From Lutraria lutraria (Eukaryota > Mollusca > Bivalvia > Venerida > Mactridae): a DNA stretch of 64,000 nt. The notes beneath the pieces are model-generated. The model was given only the letters and a program-made list of their open reading frames with translations, made no database searches and had not been told where the DNA came from. This document shows, piece after piece, positions 21,815-34,784 of the stretch (its first letter is position 1; each line of letters begins with the position of its first letter). A program made the translations under genes and the position numbers. The stretch lies in assembly GCA_964023205.1 (NCBI GenBank), contig OZ026844.1:33899326-33963325 (forward strand), read 5' to 3'.

Positions 21815-24800
21815 ATGATTTGGAAATGGATCTTAGAATTTTACGGGATTTTGATGATAATAAAGGCAATGAATGGAGAAACGATAAAAACACAGTTAGT
21901 GAGAAGTGCCGGTCAAGGAAGTCCGGCGAATATCAAGTGCGCTAGTGATGCTGGACAAACCTCCACGTTGGCAATAAAGCTGGACGCATCCAACACGTGT
22001 ACCAATTTGAATTGGGGCTGGGGAGCGGCCCCTAACTATGAAACAGGATCAACATACTTCGAGAAAAAGCACGTTATCAAATCTTCCGAAACATCAGTAA
22101 GTAAATAACCAGAACATATAATTTAATTGACATATACATAAAATACATAATAATAGATTTCTTCAAATAAAAGTAACATGTATTTACATACAAATAACAA
22201 TAATGATGATGTTGTGTTGAAGCAACCAAAAAAGAGAACTTGTTATTGAATACCGTCAGACCATTTCAGTTAATTACGAGCGCCGCAGAATTTTATATCA
22301 GCATATTAAGCGTAATAGAGATTCTAGAGTAGATGTGTGCATGGGATGAGCAAATCGAAGAGGGTGCAACAGTGTTTCTTGATTAAAATCAAAGAACTAA
22401 AAGTACTCATGAAACTGAATTTACCTAGATGGAACGGGAACTATTTTAACAATTGCATGGCGAATGTAGAAAAACGTAGATGCTAGTCTAATTGAAGATT
22501 TGTCTACTTTGTTGCGCAATATTTATAACGTATCGTGGAATAGAAAGCTTAAACAGGCAACAGTGCATGACAGACGTAGTTGAAGTTTTTGTAAAATTTG
22601 TCATAGATTCAATAAAGCCTGTTAATACAAAAGGGATAATAAACAATAAATTTCTCGTTTTATGTGTACATGTATTTGAAATTAATGGTCTAGTGGTGAC
22701 TCACTTGATTGCCAATCGAAAGGTCATGGGTTAGACTCTCGACTCCGGCTTCCGATATTTCAGTGTACCTTCTTCAGTGCCCCAACCCCAAATATGACTG
22801 TATAGAAACTCACAGGAAATCGGATGAGGCAGTTATCGGTGCGTATGCTTTACATTGGTCAAGATCAAGAACCAGAAAAACTATCCGAAACAAGAAAAGG
22901 GATATAAAAGTTCAAATACAAATAAATAATATATAAAAAAATTTGACTACATTAATATGCAATCATTTCTGATTGTTCGCATATTACATGATAACCGAAC
23001 ACCATCTACCTGACCAATGAACTGTCTTACATATTTGAAATAATTCTGGCTAGCGGTACGACATGAAAAGAAATAAAATTATACCGTCGACGCAGACTGT
23101 GCTTTTAAGCACAGACTGCTTCGACGGTATGCATTTATCTTTTTAAAAATGATTGATAATGCGCCATTCACCGACATGATAAACATAATACAATCAATAT
23201 TGTTTATCCTTTCAAGTGAAGCTTTTCCAAATTTAAAATGAAACTCTTTAATGATAAAACTTTTTGTACAAAGTGTTTTTGTTATTACGGGCCAATAAAA
23301 ATAGTTTAGGTGATTTATTCGTTAACTTTATACAAAGGATGTATTAAGCGAGGACGTATGTTTATAGTTTTGTGTGGACATATTTTCAATCAAAATTAAT
23401 TTCTCACATGGGTTGTATTGTAAATTATGCATGTTCTAATTTCATACATCATTTCATACATGTATGATAAGAAAATACGACGTAAACAATTATTATCCAT
23501 ATGAAAGTTCTCTGGGTTCAGAACATGCTCCTCTTTATAAGAACTCATATATAATTGATATATAATTGATATATTTTTGTCCTTGGTCATACACCCTCGG
23601 AAAGTGATTATTTGTGTGAAGAAATTAAAAAATACAGTCAAACATATGTAAACAGTCTTATCCGAATGTATTGTTGACTGTCAAACTTCCTATTATCCAA
23701 GTGTGAAGATAGAAAAATGAAGAAATTAAATAACTATTATCAACCACTATTAGGTGAAGAGGATCTAATTTGTTTGTTTTGTTTATATCGGATTTTACGC
23801 CCTTTTCAAAAGTCAGAGTCATATGAGGTGGACAGTTCACCTTATCATCTTTCCTGGGAAGAACCAGTACTAGACTTCCATCCTCCGCAAGCAACTGCCT
23901 ACTTTCTCACATAAAGAGACATGGTCGGTAGCGGGACTCAAACTCATGACCCTCTATCGGTGAGAGTTTCAGCGACCTTAACCACTCGACCACGGAGGCG
24001 GGTCGAGGAAGATTTAGAAAAATCAGAAGTAAGCAAAGAAGAAAACTGACAAACATTTATTCTTCCTAATTAAAATAAAGATACAGACGTATTTGATAGA
24101 AACAATGATTAGAGCGTTACTCTATTGTAGTTAGTTCACAATGGTTCAATGACGCTACCCATATCATTCAAAGAGGGTTCCTACATCGATATGTATGTGG
24201 AATTAACGAACACAGACTTTGCGTAAGTATATTGACTGCTATAAGGCAAAAATTAATATAAAACATAAGAGAGTATCTCCGTCGCTTTTCCAATTTTGTG
24301 TGTGGAATTGTTATTCTATGATACATGATGGATTCGTTTCAGTTTTTATTGAATTTAGCTTTTTTCTATCACTTAAAAGTATTCAAACATAACTGGCCAT
24401 ATTGCTGTCGGTCAATACAGACCAAAGCAATACCGCTCAGGGAACATACAACAAAACTTCCCTAGCCAAGACGCAGGAATCCAGATCGCAGGGTTTAAGG
24501 TGATTCGAGCTGCGCAGGAATCTAGATCGCAGGGTTTAAGGTGATTCGAGCTGACCCTTATAGTAAGACGAAAAATGTTGTGTGAAAAAAACTAGGTAAG
24601 ATTCGTCCCAAATATAGTCGTACTTTGTGTTTTGTTGTTTGAAATTTAAAGATTGGCACCAAAAAGTAAGGATCGTAATCTTGACTTTCTCTGATCGATA
24701 GAGATCTGTTACAACTCGTTCTGCGTCAATATAATCGTGCAGGAACAAACCCACCATACTTTATTCTGCCATAATATATTGTTTGCTGTTCTAATTTACC

Positions 24801-27013
24801 CATCCGTTTAATACAACAATAAGAATGACTAACGACGTCATATTCTCATAGGATAGAGCTTTTTTAAATGTACAAAGAAGTTAAAATCTAAAAGAGGACA
24901 GCAACTGAAGTTCATTTTTTGTTTAAAAATGAATAATTGCATTTTAAGTAAGCGCCAGTAATCATAATAATTATTATACGGTAATGCAGTCAGATTTATA
25001 GAAGCAATTAAGATCTAACTTTGTTCTCAAAATGTTATTCGCAGATATGCAGCCATTACACTCTTGAATAAATTGGAAAACGAAGCAGGGGCAGCTACCC
25101 AGATGATAGTGATGGAAATGCGAGCAGCAACAGGTAGGTTACCATATAATTAGAACACTTAACTACAAGGGTCCACAAAATCAAAAACATCTTACTTTAT
25201 TTACTAGATTAATACTGAGTATGTTGTTGTTACTAGCTTGTTTTAGACTGATGTACCTTTTATCTCTAAGTATTGACATTGATATTTTGGGATTTAATCA
25301 CAAACAATACACTATTTTCATATCGTTTCATTGTTGAATTTTGCTTAACGCCATATTTCAACCATATCTCAGCTTTACACCAACGGGCAATTAATATTAT
25401 TTTACCAGGCCCCTGGTAATTTTAAATGCCCGTTGGTGTAAAACTTGAGATCGGTGCCGAAGCTCAAATCTCTTATCTTGTGTGTATTTAATGTTATAGG
25501 TTTAATTATTATTGGACCTTACTGATATAATGGATACCTAAATCTGATAGTGTAATAGATCTAAATATGTATTTAAATATTAATCAGCTTAATATTGTCA
25601 TGATAATTAAAACTTGAGCTCGGAGATCTATTATAAGTGTTACAACATCGGGGCAAGTTCACCATACAAATCTTGTTCCCCGCGAGCGAGCAACCGTCAA
25701 CTTTTCCTATATATTTCCTATCATATAATGTAGGCAGTCCAGTTGTCAAAGAGAACATACGATTCACCTGCTTACACATTGGTCGTCCTATTGAGCTTTG
25801 GTTGGCAAGTTGCTTTGATAATGTTTCATTTTTAGTCGACGCACAGTCACCGCAATAAATCAAATAGAAAACAGTGAGTTTCTTTTGGAAAGATGAGGTA
25901 TTCAGGCCATACGAATATGTTTCTGAGGGAAAATATATTGATTTTAGTATTATATAATAATCAAAGGATCTCAATTTCTTTTTTTTTTCTTTTCAGACGG
26001 CATAACTCACAAAGCTTATCAAAGCGGCTGGTATAATTTTGAATACGTTAGCCCATTTCCCTTTTCTGCCGGAACAACATATAAAATTACATTTAAAGCA
26101 CTATCGAATCAACTTCAGGTATGTATGCGTTAATAATCTTTGTAATAGAGTTTAATATTGCATATAAAATTATATAGTCACACCTGTGAACAAAGGCCAT
26201 CCTTGGGAAAGAAAAAATATGGTCTTTATTGACCGGTGACCTTTATTCGGAGATCATTTTATACTTAATAATCTGATATTTGTAAAAGATTGACTCTTAT
26301 TTACAGGATGACCGTTATTTGGAGGTGGTCACTAACACAGGTTTGATTGTATGTTCATTTTATGGCGAGTTCTTCTGGTTCCATACTTATACTCTAACTT
26401 GACATCGATATTTGTTTAAACTATTATTACATGTATATTATAAACTAATTGATGATATTACAAGCTGGATTATATGGAAATACCACTTTTAAAATATTCA
26501 AACTTTTATCACAGCGACAGCATAATCATAAACTATGGAGAAATCACAACACAAAACACAACACGCACGAACGGACGGACGGACGGACATACTAACGATA
26601 GGATATACTTAAGTGGCTTTCCCATGTTAAAATTTGTTAAAATTTAGCCACATAAACCCGATTTTAGCCACATAAATCCACTTATGGACATTTATTTAGT
26701 GACTCCGGTTGAACAAAGAGTCCTTATCCTAACCCTGGAGTCACCCAAACCCAATTTGTTTGTACGAACGGACGGACGCTAGGACGGACGACATACTCCC
26801 ACACAACTAGAGATAATATAGAACCTAAAAAATATAAACCGCCAAAACAACTAAATTATCACTTTAAGCAATGATGTACTTTTATTCTAGTTACTTTTTG
26901 CGGGGCATGACATAAGAATCAGCCAACTGGTACCATCAGAAAACGCTAGAAGGTTGATATTTCCTGGTGTGGATATTATGTTGCTGCACAAAATAGAATT
27001 TGTTGGAGCTTAA
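21815..27013 (+). CDS. Galectin-like secreted protein C (5 exons, 235 aa)
   Basis: Exons 21815-22096, 24131-24222, 25045-25133, 25997-26118 and 26891-27013 join to 708 bp with phases 0, 2, 1, 0. The start ATG follows an A-rich context and opens a hydrophobic leader. The module has IKCASDAG and NTCTN cysteines, a WGW variant of WDW, and GSTYFEKKH. Exon 3 is 15 bp shorter than in A, B and D, which removes five residues before the HxNxR-like strand (V-M-E-M-R). W166, PF, G and K-I are kept. Exon 5 has lost the DDxEVDRY strand and reads FAGHDIRISQ instead, so that beta-strand or hairpin has changed. A TATAAAAT lies 178 bp upstream. No canonical polyadenylation signal is seen close to the stop. 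Confidence 0.83.
22380..22480 (+). repeat. Interspersed repeat fragment 'AAAATCAAAGNACTNAAAGTACTCATG', copy 1
   Basis: It shares AATCAAAG, ACTCATG, AACTGAA and GCATGGCGNATGTAG in order with fragments at 42138-42250 and 61268-61380. It lies in intron 1 of gene C. Confidence 0.55.
22683..22800 (+). mobile_element. tRNA-derived SINE
   Basis: Box A TGGTCTAGTGG (22686-22696) and box B GGTTAGACTC (22729-22738) precede a CTTCCGATATTTCAGTG body also seen in the minus-strand SINE at 13248. Intron 1 of gene C. Confidence 0.65.
23081..23130. repeat. 24-bp-arm hairpin
   Basis: ATACCGTCGACGCAGACTGT plus GCTT (23081-23104) is answered by 23107-23130 with two mismatches and almost no loop. Confidence 0.8.
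23865..24005 (-). mobile_element. tRNA-derived SINE, minus strand (CCTCCGTGGTCGAGTGG head)
   Basis: Minus-strand GACCCGCCTCCGTGGTCGAG, TGGTTAAGGTCGCTGA and a GATAGAGGGTCATGAGTTTGAG box B region. It is the same head as the plus-strand copy at 45808. It ends about 125 bp before exon 2 of gene C. Confidence 0.7.
24471..24554 (+). repeat. 42-bp tandem duplication in intron 2 of gene C
   Basis: GCAGGAATCNAGATCGCAGG followed by GTTTAAGGTGATTCGAGCTG occurs twice back to back with one difference. Confidence 0.85.
25366..25451. repeat. Nested palindrome in intron 3 of gene C
   Basis: Outer arms ATCTCAGCTTTACACCAACG plus GGCA pair with 25427-25451. At the centre sits TTACCAGG CC CCTGGTAA (25402-25419). 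Confidence 0.8.
26181..26352 (+). repeat. 'GGCCTTTATTCACAGG' repeat, copy 4 (intact-looking)
   Basis: CACCTGTGAACAAAGGCCATCC...GGTCTTTATTGACCGGTGACC...GGAGGTGGTCACTAACACAG...TTTGATTGTA. This copy and the one at 56288 best define the roughly 170-bp consensus. Intron 4 of gene C. Confidence 0.7.
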
Positions 27014-28039
27014 TTTGATGATAAACAATTCTACACAGACAATACTAACACTGATTATCTACAGATTAGTGTAAGCTTTTTTTATAAAGACATCTGTAAA
27101 AGGACTATATTCACTTGGTCATGACTTCGGCCCCAAAATAGAGTAAATTACAGAATTTAAGTTTTGTGAGAAAAAAAACGTATTTTTTATGTAAAGACAT
27201 CTTTTGCTTGATATCCCAAATTACACCGATACTATGTATAACATATTATTTTGCAAATGATGCAATCATAACCTAGCTATTAAACAAATATTGTTACAAA
27301 ACAATACATAAATCAAAATACAGAATGTATGTTTCAAGATCGGGCGCTCAAAAGAAATGAAGCCACGATTCAGATTTTTTCGGCGCAAGTGTATCAAAAT
27401 TGATTTCGACCTACATTGGAACCAATGAAATTGTTAGATACAAAATTTTCACTGAATTGTCATTAAGAAATTCTAGGGCAGAATTCGTAATTGTCTGAAA
27501 AAAATGCAATAATCAAAATCTACATTAAATATCGAAATGTTTTAACCATGCAAAATAAACTTAAGAGTTTTGTTTATGGCCTGAACTGCTATCGTAATAG
27601 TACACGTGGTGTAAAATATTTAAATGTTAAATCTGGTACTGGTGCTAAACCCAACACAAACAAATAAACACACAAAGCTCTAAAAAGACATGACTGGTAA
27701 ACAAAGACAAATCTGACAGATATGAGCAACATCTACCTGTTATAGATACATTCCTAATTTCTTTACTATTAATTAGAATCAGTATTAGTATTTTTTGGCT
27801 TACTTGAGCATTTCTTACAGTTATTTTCACAAGAGCAGGATTTCCGGACATAGCTGGTGAGAAAAGGGAAGAAAATGTAACATTGACCACTGAGTACATG
27901 TTACCCAAAATTTAGTACAATTAATTACCGGTATTTCCAGTAACAAAATGTCGTCATGCTTGACTTTGCCAATGTATCTGCGCCGATTATCTTTTTTTGT
28001 TTTGAAGATATTTCTTGTTTCAAATATTTTATCAGCCCG
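27014..28039. other. Spacer C-D, left part
   Basis: AT-rich sequence after gene C. Overlapping short frames on both strands have no family or splice support. No AATAAA lies within 150 bp of the gene C stop. Confidence 0.45.
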
Positions 28040-29045
28040 AATGATTACATTAAATATGTTAAGTGATGAGTATACGTGTTCATTAGGAGTTAGACAAGGG
28101 GAATGTGTGTCCCCATTTTTATTTACCATGTTTATTATAGATTTAGAAGAGATGTTTATAAAAAATAAGGCAGACGGAATTGACGTCAATATGTTTAAAA
28201 TTTTATGTTGTTATATGCCGATGAAATAGTTATTTTTGCTAATTCGGCAGAAAATTTACAAAGAAATATGAACTTATTACATGAATATTGTTTACACTGG
28301 AAATTAAAAGTTAATGTATCTAAAACTAAAGTCATGATTTTTAAAAAGGGGGGTACTATTCCACAAAATTCGATATTTCTTTACGATGGCGTGCCAGTGG
28401 AAATAATGAATACATATCTAGGTATCGTTTTCACCACAGGAGGTTCTCTCTGTAATGCACAAAGTCATTTATCTGGGCAAGCATTCAAAGCCATATTCAA
28501 GTTGAATAAATATTTACATAAATTCACGTACATTTCTTCTCAACATAAATTAGAATTATTCGATATATTAGTCTCGCCAATATTAAATTATTGCTCTGAA
28601 GTTTGTTGTTTTGCGAAGGCTTCATCGATCGAAAAAGAAAGTACACGACCTCGTGCATTTTTGGAAAAGATTATTAGGAGTGAAAAAAAACACAAAATGA
28701 TTTTATTTATGGGGAATCAGGACGGGTTTCATTTAATTATATTCAGAATGTTAAAGTAATTAAATACGTATATAACAAATGTCTCATTCAAAATATGTAT
28801 ACATAACTTACAGTACGCTAAAAATGGACTTCGAGCAAAATCCATTGAAAAATAATTGGTGTAAAAATATTTACGATTTATTGAATTCACTAGGTCTCTC
28901 AGACGCATGGCTGAATCAAGGTGTCGGCAATAATGGATATATTTCTTTCGTTAGTAAAACAACGACTTAACGATCAATTCTTACAGAACTGGCATTCTCA
29001 AATAAATAATTCAAGTAGAACCCTATTTTCTAGACGAATTATACT
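28040..29045 (+). mobile_element. LINE (non-LTR) reverse-transcriptase fragment, frameshifted
   Basis: Translation shows the RT core: a VRQGECVSPFLFTMF motif (near 28090-28135) and, after a frameshift near 28200, LLYADEIVIF, where active enzymes have YADD. Next comes SKTKVMIF and a typical downstream part (LVSPILNYCSEV). Further frame changes follow, with a NQGVGNNG block (28910-28935) and RLNDQFLQNWHSQINNSS (28963 onward). The order fits jockey/CR1-type LINE ORF2. There is no endonuclease, no 5' half and no intact frame, so it is a dead 5'-truncated copy in the spacer between genes C and D. Confidence 0.8.
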
Positions 29046-30239
29046 TATGAGTATTTGTTTATTATAGCTGTTTGCGAGTATTATAGTGTAGTGTCTATTA
29101 CTAGTTTGGCTAATCCTCGCCATTTGATTGGCTAGTGGTGATGACTGAATCTATTAATAATAGTTGGCAGGTAAGTAAATCATGAAGGCATAGCCTTGAT
29201 AAGTTGTTGTGCATCTATTTGAAGTTCAATGTGCTTGTATGATAGTGCTCAGATTTATGGTGAATTCATTAACATTTAGGGTTGATTCTACTTGATTGAT
29301 GTAGGGTATGATATTACCATGTGCTTCTGAACTATATAAATGAATTTATTCATTTGTCAAATATTCATGATTGTCATTATAATGTGTATTACTCATATCA
29401 TATTAATAGTTTATACTCTCCTTAATGGAGGTTTGAATAAAATATACAGTCAATATCCTTTATGAAAAAAGCAAATTCATACAAAAAACATAAACCAATA
29501 TGCTTCTTGTAATTCGTCTACCTATAACGTTTTGTTATACATGTATTTGTTATTGTTACAAAACTATCGCACATTTGATATTTCAACCGTATCTAACATG
29601 TAACCATGAATAAATATTGTCAAGTTTTAAATCGTTTGAGAGTATCCTCTCATAGATAATGTATTGAGACAGGAAGGTGGTCAAAACCAGCGAAGACACT
29701 AATTAGTGACCGTAAATGTTTGATGATGAATTTCAGTTTATAATCGAGTGCAACACATACAAAGATCAACGTAAAAAGTTCATTCAATGAAGTACTGGGT
29801 TAGACCTAACATGTTAAAATTCATTGAATTGATCAATACCGAAGATAAAAAAGTCATTAAAAATCTAGCCTCTTACATTTATAATGCGTTTGAAATTAGA
29901 AATAATATCATGTACAATAATTGATATCGTATAAAATTGTTTACATTCTCTATATTTATGCGAATATATATATGTATTAATGATCCAATTGCTATCTCAT
30001 AATATATATTTGTAAGTCTCACTTTTTAAGAAATATTGTACTCGATACACGTGTATGATTTCAAAAATGTAAGTTCAATAATTGAGTCGTATGAAATTAC
30101 GATATAATGTTCTATACTTAAAGAAGAAGAATTATGGTCAGTCTACGTTTTATTCTGATCTTCTCCATAATATTGTCAATTGTAATCATTTATTTGATGT
30201 AATATCATGCATTACTTATATTATGTATATCATTGTATT
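29046..30239. other. Spacer C-D, second part
   Basis: I see no gene, tRNA or ordered repeat here. Composition is strongly AT-rich. Confidence 0.45.
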
Positions 30240-31345
30240 GTGTCTTGCACTACGTCCTCCGCGTTCTGGAAGGACGTGGCAAAAACCTGATTAACGTGAT
30301 GATGACGCAGTAGGAACTGGTTCAAGAGTGGTATGGTCTTCGTGGTCGTGAAGGACGTGGTGGGACTTTTGACAAGTCAAAAAAATAACGTGACGGGGAC
30401 GTGGTCAAATTAGGACGCATTGCTTTAAAAGTAGTAAGAACGTAACAAGGACATGACTAAAACCTAGTATGAACTTCATTGACGCAGTACAAGCGTGGTG
30501 GGGACTTAAAAAGACACCAAGCGACTTTCATCGCGCTGTCACTGCGTTGTTACTACGCTCTTGTTACGTCAGCGAAGTTCTCACTACGTCTCAACCAGGT
30601 GTATGCTATGACCATAGTACGTCCACACCACGTTACAGAAGGCTACACTAGTTTGTAATTTTGTTCCGTCATGTCTTTGAGTACGTTTGCAACAGGTTCC
30701 CAGTACGTTCATGTCAGGTTCCCGGCAATTGGTATAAATGCACAATGTACTGGATATACACACAATTCGTTCATTTTCAGTCAGCAAATATGTTAACAAA
30801 TGAATATCTTAATCAACTGGCTATTGTACAGGGACAATAAGCTATTTTGGATGCCCAATTGCCATTTTGTAGATGTAAAATAGAAGAAAAGGGAACATGA
30901 AGCAACCTAAATCCTGTTGTGTTCATGCATGGTTTTCAGCAGAAAGAAAACTGCTGTTCGGCCATCATGACCAATTATAACAAATGGACACATGGTGCAG
31001 TATACATACGGAGCCAGTGAACGCAGTGAGGACGTTATATTACATGCGCTTAGAGAGAGCGCAGTGCAGTCCGCATGAAAGTAGTGAGCACATAATTGGG
31101 ACGTAGTATAAACGCAATGGACCTGGTGACAACGGGAAGCTGCACATGTAATGAACTTACTGGGAACTTGATAGTCTTAGTGAGAACCTGGCAATGACGT
31201 TGTAGGGACGTAGTGAGAATTTGAGTGCATTCTTTTTTTCGAGTTTGACCCCGGCCCCGCCACGTCCATCAACATTTTCAGGACGTGAGGGGAACTTTGC
31301 CCGCGTGGTGCGGGCGTACTCTGGTGTGACGGGGACAATACGTTC
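30240..31345. repeat. GC-richer block of degenerate GGACGT / ACGTCC words
   Basis: 30240-30480 and 31020-31345 carry many GGACGTGG / GACGTAGTGAG words, while 30500-30720 carries the opposite orientation (CACTACGTC, GTACGTTC). This forward-reverse-forward pattern in a base composition unlike its flanks suggests an old, internally repetitive foldback transposon. Confidence 0.5.
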
Positions 31346-34300
31346 ACATACACTTTCAAAAATCATAGTAAGAAGAAGTAGAAATCCCTACCTACGATAT
31401 TTTCAATAATAATGTAACCCGAAACAAAGTTTTAACGAGTATATAATTAACGTATTACTCTACTACTACCTTATTGATGCCTGTACGTATATAGAGCATG
31501 ACAAAATGATTCTACAAATAAACAAAATATCTAAGCTGCCAATGCCACCTTCAGCAGATTTGAATAATTGAGGAGCTGTTTGAAATGGAACTGATCAAAA
31601 TAGCCGTTTCATCGATACGAGGAATAAGCATGTTCTTGGAACATAGCACGTATATTGAGTCAATAGAAGAATTAGCACGGTTTTCCCCAGGTAACATCTT
31701 ATTAATGCAAATATTACGTTTGCATTAGTCCGGGGTAGATAGATAGATTTATTTCACTATAAAATGTTAAGACAAGCATGGTAAGTACATTAAAACATAC
31801 AAAAATGAAAGACTGGTATGAATTAAAGGAGCCATGTCAATCAACATCATATAGTAAGAATAACACAAAAAAGGGTAAATCAATACCCTTATTTCCATTG
31901 TGGTCCTTAGACATATAGTGCTGACATAGGAAGACAAAATGCAAATAATAATAAGTTTTTACATAATAAGAAACTTATAAAATAGCACCGCATGTTAAGA
32001 TGCAATATCACTTAATATATACTTATCACAGAACAGTATGCGTTATCAGATCTAAACAATATAATGCTATAAATTTCACCTGAGTTGATGACTTAGTAAA
32101 AAACATGAAACAAGTTGCCATGCATAATAAAACAAAAATTTACTTGGTGTAGTTACTAAAGTGAAATAGTACTATAAAATTCAATGCTATGATAAAAGAA
32201 TGGGATTAAGTTCAAATATCAATAAAATTTAACAGATTGTCCTTAACCTTGTGTTTAAAAGAGGACATGGAATGAACAATCCTTACATCATAAGTAGCAT
32301 ATTCCGTAGAGTACAACCATTATAGGCAAATGACCTTTTTCCAAAACCTTTCACCACTGGGATAGATAACCAACATCTAGCACAGATAAAACGGATGTTT
32401 ATAACACCACATTTTTTGTAATTTCACTTCTTTCAATTCAAAATGCATATGTAGTATCGTAGTTTATGCGAATAAATCGAAGTGAAAGTAGATTCATAGA
32501 CTTACTCAATCCTTTTAACTAAGATATGTGGCATACATATATACAAACATTTATTCATTTGTTGATACATCAGTCGATTTATAATACGCATCGGACATTT
32601 CTAGACAAAGTTGCAATTACAAATTACAGGCCACTTTCAAGAACAGTAAAGTTATTGATCAATGGTTTTACCTTTACAATATTTATGATTAATTGACGAT
32701 TTCTCTATATCATATCGGTATGGGGTGGTGCTGCTTCTTAAGTGTGACTACAATGTGAGCTTTTAAAAAGCTAGGAAGCAACTAACTTGGAATTGGTTTT
32801 CATATGATATAGGATGTCCACAAGGGAATGATCAATGGGGCGAGAACTTTAATAATATACCTATATTGAAGTGATTTTGATATAATTTATTATGCGTGAA
32901 CTTATAAATATATGCATCTCTCAATATATGACAGATGAGAATAACTTGGTGTATGTATGAAACACAAGGTCTTTGGAGGCAGCAATAATCAAGGATTGTC
33001 GGAAAGGTAAGTCAAAAGTCAATGTAAAGATCACTTAATAAAGAAACTTCAAATGAAATGGTAGACCTCCAGATGTAGAATGTGTATGTAAATAATAATT
33101 GATAATTGATTTGTCTGTCCTTTATACACAACGTCAATACTCTAAAATCATAGATATCTAATGCGACCAATTAAAACAAGTCTTTTGGTGTTCCGGAACA
33201 TTTCCGGGTTCTCATTCTTTCGTGCATCTTCATCATTGCTGCCTTAATTCGGTTAGATTGGTTATTTCTTAATTTGATTGTTACAACGGCTATAATTGGC
33301 TGAATTGAAAAAAAAATCGGTTTCAATGTAGGATTCGCTAAGTGTCAACAATCAACCAGTCACATTTGAGATTAAGTCGGTGTTCGCAATGTGTTTATGC
33401 CAAACTGGATTACTTAATTTGTGTGTTTTTTCGCAGAATTCAATGCAAATTTCTTTCGTATTTCCGCTTAGTGACGGCAAGTAGAAATTATTCAGTTGAA
33501 ATACACTAAGAAAGAATTACACGTTATATTTGCACAAAATGAATTTCAAATACAGTTCAATTGAATTTATTGTATAAAACAGACTCTATAGAACAGAATG
33601 CATCACATCACTGTATTCAAACAAAAAAGCAATTAACAAAGCTAACATTTCCATACAATTTATGTCTCAATGTAATGGCATTTATCGATATTATTTTTTA
33701 ATACAGGATGCAGACTTAGATAATGCCATAAATCCGATTTTGTTCCAAACAATTCAAAACCACATCGTTTCCTGGTTACTGTCCACAGACAAATTCGTCA
33801 CTACATGTACGTATTACTCTTTAGCTCCTTTATTTACACAATCAATACCCCTCCCCTTGCCGTGAAATTTGTCTAATGTCATCCTAAATTTTATTTCATT
33901 AAGTTACTTATTACATTCCTTGGTCATGTCAAAATAATAGTAATGTTACTGGACGTATTAAATAGTACTGTTACGCCATTGCTAGTATCACAAAACATTG
34001 CACAACAAGCTATTATATAAAATGTATAAGTGGTTATTGTCACGTGTGGAAATTTTCGCGAATCTGTACAGTTCGCGAAAACGACACTGTTTGCGTGGCT
34101 AGAAACTGCCGCTTGCAGAAATTTCGCGAAAATAGTCCATTGGCTAAAATCGCGAAGATTACCATGTCGCAAACTTACTTACTTATGCAGTAAATATTTC
34201 TAAATATTTGTACTTGACTCAACACAATCACACAATCTTTTAATTAAGGTAGAAAAGATATACTTGTTGTGTATTCATTACCTGGTCGTCATTTGGATAT

Positions 34301-34404
34301 CAGATGTTATAAGATCGCACACAGAGAACACGCAACACCGACTTCATAGACCACAAATTACCCAATAGGTCGGTTAACCAGAAATATTTTCACACGAATA
34401 CTTA
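31346..34404. other. Spacer C-D, third part
   Basis: No supported gene. 31736-31800 (GATTTATTTCACTATAAAATG) looks like the end of an unplaced retroelement. 34040-34170 repeats TCGCGAA words. Otherwise featureless. Confidence 0.4.
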
Positions 34405-34609
34405 GGAATCATTAATTTTCGTTGGGGATTTAATTTCGTGGATTTCGTGGGTCGGCTCAACCACGAAATCAAATCCTCACGAATTTAAATGCAGAGATAA
34501 GGTATTTCTTTTCAAAAATCAAAATCCACGAATTTATGTCCTCACGAAATAGCCATTTTAGTAAAAATCACGAAAATTGATCCCAACGAAAATAAATGAA
34601 AATACAGTA
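34405..34609. mobile_element. About 200-bp palindromic element, copy 1
   Basis: GGAATCATTAATTTTCGTTG ... CCCAACGAAAATAAATGAAA, with inner TTCGTGG / CCACGAA arms. It aligns along its length with the copy at 46558-46752. Confidence 0.8.
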
Positions 34610-34784
34610 TTTGAAACATATTAATTTTACTGATTGCAAAATAAACGTGAAATAAATCAATAAAATGAAGAAATAAATGATACGTGAAGACAGTTATTTC
34701 TTCCATCTGTACACGATCAGCAACATTGTGAGAATGGAATGTGTAGAAAATCAGCATATACATGTACGTTATTTTACGATAAAA

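Noticed and set aside
21754..21945. Alternative start for gene C in another frame
   Set aside because: That frame does not match the conserved exon 1 of the paralogs. The ATG at 21815 opens the leader and the CASDAG motif.
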